Positions 61,415-64,000 of a DNA stretch of 64,000 nt are shown piece after piece; the first letter of the stretch is position 1; every line of letters begins with the position of its first letter. The stretch is taken from assembly GCF_047238345.1 (NCBI RefSeq), contig NZ_JBDFMQ010000001.1, positions 2,480,001 through 2,544,000 on the forward strand, given 5' to 3'. The translations under genes were made by a program, and so were the position numbers. Source of the DNA: Shouchella sp047238345 (GTDB taxonomy: Bacteria > Bacillota > Bacilli > Bacillales > Bacillaceae_D). Under the pieces are notes generated by a model. The model was not told the origin of the DNA and did no database searches. It saw nothing but the letters and a program-made list of their open reading frames with translations.

Positions 61415-62152
61415 TCATGCCTCCTTTGAATTAGGCAAAAATAGATCTCCAACAATTGATTTTTGGACCTCAATTAGCTGATGAATTCCTTCTTCAGCAA
61501 GATCTAATAGTTCATTTAATTGCGCTCGACTAAATACAGCTTCTTCTCCACTGCCTTGAATTTCAACAAATTGACCAGCACCTGTTTGCACCACGTTCAT
61601 ATCCACATCAGCATTAGAATCTTCCTGATAGTTTAAATCACAAATCGCTCCCTGCTGATCAACAATTCCGACCGATATAGCCGCCACGTAATCTTTAACG
61701 GGAATTGCATTTAAGCCGGATGTTTTTTGCAAGGCTAACACCATTGCGACAAATGCCCCTGTAATAGCGGCTGTACGTGTGCCACCATCGGCTTGGATAA
61801 CATCGCAATCGATCCAAATCGTCTTCTCGCCAAGCTTGTCTAAATCGACGACTGTGCGTAGACAACGGCCAATTAAACGTTGAATCTCCATCGTTCTTCC
61901 ACTAAGCTTTCCTTTTGCTGCTTCACGAATCGTTCGTTGTTCTGTCGCTCTAGGAAGCATGGCATATTCCGCTGCAAGCCAACCTTTTTTTTGCCCGCGC
62001 AGAAAAGGCGGCACTTTATTTTCGATCGTTGCGGTACAAATGACTTTTGTATCTCCAACTGTAATTAAAACCGACCCTTCCGCATGCTTTGTGAAATGCG
62101 GCACGATTTCCACTGGTCGAATTTGATTCTCGCTTCGTTGATCCACTCTCAT
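61415..62152 (-). CDS. rph: Ribonuclease PH
   Basis: The 245-residue enzyme has RPVEIVPHFTKHAEGS, GRTMEIQRLIGR, and VQADGGTRTAAITGAFVA motifs. RNase PH trims the 3' ends of tRNA precursors using phosphate. It is followed after 3 bp by rdgB and preceded by gerM, separated by a terminator. The nearby tRNA operon is a possible substrate but there is nothing specific to show it. Confidence 0.97.
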   Translation of the reverse strand: MRVDQRSENQIRPVEIVPHFTKHAEGSVLITVGDTKVICTATIENKVPPFLRGQKKGWLAAEYAMLPRATEQRTIREAAKGKLSGRTMEIQRLIGRCLRTVVDLDKLGEKTIWIDCDVIQADGGTRTAAITGAFVAMVLALQKTSGLNAIPVKDYVAAISVGIVDQQGAICDLNYQEDSNADVDMNVVQTGAGQFVEIQGSGEEAVFSRAQLNELLDLAEEGIHQLIEVQKSIVGDLFLPNSKEA

Positions 62153-62213
62153 ACTTTTTACCCCTCTTCTTATCCAGAAGATTTTCTCTTAGTTCGTCGT
62201 ATAGTATAACATA

Positions 62214-62242
62214 ATAAAAAGAGCACCTGTAGGAACAGATGC
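62214..62242 (-). terminator. Terminator of gerM
   Basis: GCATCTG and CAGGTGC around TTCCTA, then TCTTTTT, 9 bp after the gerM stop codon. Confidence 0.85.
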
Positions 62243-62250
62243 CCAATTTT

Positions 62251-63405
62251 TTATAGTGGATTTTTGTTTACATGCGCAGGACGTTGAATGGTTTCTACCG
62301 CTTCTCCCGATTCTGAGAAAATGTCTTCTTGACCGTTTACTAAGATCGAAATTTTCTCAACATCACTATGTTCCGTCAACGATAATGCAATCGATTCAAT
62401 AATGGATTGTTCAATATAAGCATCTTCCCCAACCATCGTCTGTATCGCTTCATTGAAATCTAAAACGAGTTCCCCATCATTAATTTCTGGTTCATTTAAC
62501 AACTCGATTTCATCATTCATTTCCGTTAGCAATGTTCGCATGCCTATGGATGGACCGTCAATAAGTTCATTGACAACCGTAGCAATTTCATTTTCCGTTT
62601 CTGCCACTCGTCGCGTTACTGGAACATAATAGGTTTCATTTTCATGAGAACCGAGGAAGTATACCGTCACATCTTGACTATTTGTAAAATCAACAACATT
62701 GCCATAATCAATATTAATGCCATCTTCTCGGCTAAAGTTTCCGACAATTGGCGATTCGCTCATCGGTAGTTGCTCAAGCTCAACCCCATTTACTTCAATT
62801 TTCACTTCATCAACATCATCAAATTGAGTTAACGTCCAAGTAATGGCTTCAAACATGCCTTTTTCATCTTCTAAATTGTAGTCTTCTACCTCATTTGAGA
62901 AGTTCGCGACCGCAATTTTGTCTTCTTTTAGATGATTGACATCTACCGTTGTGCCTGCTGGTAAAACAGCTCTAAACCCGTTCGGCAAAACATCTTGTAA
63001 AGGTCCTTCTGCCACAAGGTATTCGAGCGATTGTTTCATTGTTGTATCTGTTTTCGGCAATTCAATCGTTTGAGGTACGACCATACCGTTGCTATCGAAT
63101 AAATAAAGTTGACGCAAATTTTGCGCATCTAAATCTTGGTCAGGTGTTTGTTCTGTTTCTTCAGCACCTTCGGCTGATTCTTCTGTTTCGTCTGCATCAG
63201 AAGCATCTTCATCTTCGTCCTCATCTGCTGCTTCTTCCCCAGCTTCACTTTCATCACTCAAGGAAGGATCGACTTCTTCCGTTTCATTCGTGTACGTGAT
63301 TTCCGGCTCGTCTAAACTTACAGGCTCATCTGCTCCTGTTGAACACCCAACTGCCAAAGTGAGTGTGACAATTAGAGGCGCACTAATTCCAATTAATTTC
63401 CGCAT
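62251..63405 (-). CDS. gerM: Sporulation/germination lipoprotein GerM
   Basis: The 384-residue protein has a lipoprotein signal peptide with lipobox LAVGC near residue 20, a very acidic linker (residues 30-90), then two GerMN domains (LEYLVAEGPLQDVLPNGF and VNELIDGPSIGMRTLL regions). GerM is needed for sporulation at engulfment and for germination. It starts the gerM-rph-rdgB-ysnB order seen in B. subtilis. An AGGGAGG-type ribosome site precedes the ATG. Confidence 0.93.
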   Translation of the reverse strand: MRKLIGISAPLIVTLTLAVGCSTGADEPVSLDEPEITYTNETEEVDPSLSDESEAGEEAADEDEDEDASDADETEESAEGAEETEQTPDQDLDAQNLRQLYLFDSNGMVVPQTIELPKTDTTMKQSLEYLVAEGPLQDVLPNGFRAVLPAGTTVDVNHLKEDKIAVANFSNEVEDYNLEDEKGMFEAITWTLTQFDDVDEVKIEVNGVELEQLPMSESPIVGNFSREDGINIDYGNVVDFTNSQDVTVYFLGSHENETYYVPVTRRVAETENEIATVVNELIDGPSIGMRTLLTEMNDEIELLNEPEINDGELVLDFNEAIQTMVGEDAYIEQSIIESIALSLTEHSDVEKISILVNGQEDIFSESGEAVETIQRPAHVNKNPL

Positions 63406-63484
63406 TGCTTTCCCTCCCAGAATGGTTGTACTTTCATGTATACGAGCATCCCCGATCGTTTAGACCAGCTTGTTCAAAGAAAAT

Positions 63485-63520
63485 AAAAAAAAGCTTATCG
63501 ACATTGTCAATAAGCTTGTG
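63485..63520 (-). terminator. Terminator of trhO
   Basis: AAGCTTATTGACA and TGTCGATAAGCTT, then eight T residues. Confidence 0.85.
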
Positions 63521-63535
63521 CAGTAGACCTACTAA

Positions 63536-64000
63536 TTATGAACGAACAGGTAGTTTTTCACCTAAAACGTCCAACCGTTCTTGATGTTGTTCAGGGGACA
63601 ACTGCTGTTCTTTAATATATAAATTGCGTGGGTGAACACGACATTCAGGCGTACATCCACGAACATATTTGTGTTCATTCTCTTCAGAAGCGAGAATCTG
63701 TTTATTACACTCTGGGTTTGCGCAATTCACATAGCGCTCGCATGGTTCGCCATCAAAATAATCTTTCCCGATTATCTTGGGATCTACTTGGTTAATTGGT
63801 ACAGTCAAGCGCTCGTCGAAGACATAGCACTGTCCGTCCCATAGCTCACCTTGTACTTCAGGGTCTTTGCCATACGTGACTATGCCGCCATGTAGTTGGG
63901 ATACATCCTCGAATCCTTCTTGCTTTAACCAGCCTGAAAACTTTTCACAGCGAATGCCGCCTGTGCAGTACGTTAAGATCTTTTTATCTTCAAATTGCTC
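63536..64000 (-). CDS. trhO: tRNA uridine-34 hydroxylase TrhO (rhodanese family), 5' end outside window
   Basis: The frame enters at base 64000 and ends at 63536, giving the C-terminal 154 residues. It has the rhodanese active-site loop YCTGGIRCEK and the C-terminal Cys-rich part (CANPECNK and CTPEC) of TrhO/YceA proteins. TrhO makes 5-hydroxyuridine at the wobble base of some tRNAs in an oxygen-dependent reaction. An internal ATG at 63808 is not the start, because the conserved rhodanese part lies upstream of it. Confidence 0.9.
   Translation of the reverse strand, partial: EQFEDKKILTYCTGGIRCEKFSGWLKQEGFEDVSQLHGGIVTYGKDPEVQGELWDGQCYVFDERLTVPINQVDPKIIGKDYFDGEPCERYVNCANPECNKQILASEENEHKYVRGCTPECRVHPRNLYIKEQQLSPEQHQERLDVLGEKLPVRS

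Overview
This 64 kb window is chromosomal DNA from an endospore-forming Bacillaceae bacterium. The gene order and protein sequences fit the alkaliphile side of the family (Shouchella/Alkalihalobacillus-like), but species cannot be fixed by eye. Support comes from sporulation genes (spoIVFA/FB, spoIIB, spoVID, ysxE, lonB, gerM), two T-box leaders, and strong synteny with the Bacillus subtilis block gerM-rph-ysnA-ysnB / ilv-leu-ysoA-tig-clpX-lonB-lonA-ysxC-hem-spoVID-ysxE-valS-folC-comC-spoIIB-maf-radC-mreBCD-minCD-spoIVFAB-rplU-prp-rpmA. Almost everything runs on the minus strand, so in transcriptional order the window is read from high to low coordinates.

Layout. 1-6.8 kb is accessory: a partial DinB-like gene, an amidase, a class I glutamine-amidotransferase-like hydrolase, a FAD amine/amino-acid oxidase, a DUF4385-like protein, a UDG-superfamily protein coupled to a 44-residue ORF, a metal amidohydrolase and an AbrB-type regulator with Spo0A boxes. 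7-11.2 kb holds rpmA-prp-rplU with an L21 leader, an RNase E/G gene and spoIVFB-spoIVFA. 11.3-13.5 kb is a small insertion: aldo/keto reductase, bioY with a BirA operator, and a divergent MoaC-like protein. 13.5-23.2 kb is division and shape (minD, minC, mreD, mreC, mreB), radC, maf, an S9 peptidase, spoIIB and comC. 23.3-23.5 kb is an intergenic repeat with inverted ends. 23.5-32 kb is folC, valS (T-box) and spore-coat/morphogenesis genes. 32-38 kb is haem synthesis (hemA, then hemCDBL; hemX is missing and a structured 152-bp block lies in the gap). 38-47 kb is ysxC, lonA, lonB, clpX, tig and ysoA. 47-57.2 kb is branched-chain amino-acid synthesis: ilvD with its own promoter, then a T-box-controlled ilvBHC-leuABCD operon. 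57.4-59.8 kb is a plus-strand accessory group (nuclease-like hypothetical, CatB-type acetyltransferase, StrF-like glycosyltransferase, cyanase). 59.8-60.3 kb is a tRNA-Arg/tRNA-Gly operon carrying a tandem duplication that makes a 5' half-tRNA. 60.3-64 kb is ysnB, rdgB, rph, gerM and a partial trhO.

How the parts connect: Spo0A/AbrB boxes, SigE-, SigF- and SigK-like promoters mark the sporulation genes; T-boxes sense uncharged tRNA-Val and tRNA-Leu; BirA, CodY-like and L21-leader signals control biotin uptake, ilvD and ribosomal protein L21. Most of the window is conserved core genome. The less ordinary parts are the half-tRNA duplication inside a transcribed tRNA operon, the MoaC homologue lacking a catalytic lysine, the AbrB paralogue with three Spo0A-like boxes where the spo0B-obg pair normally sits, and the two structured intergenic repeats. 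I did not see a convincing new defence or mobile system, CRISPR array, prophage or transposase.
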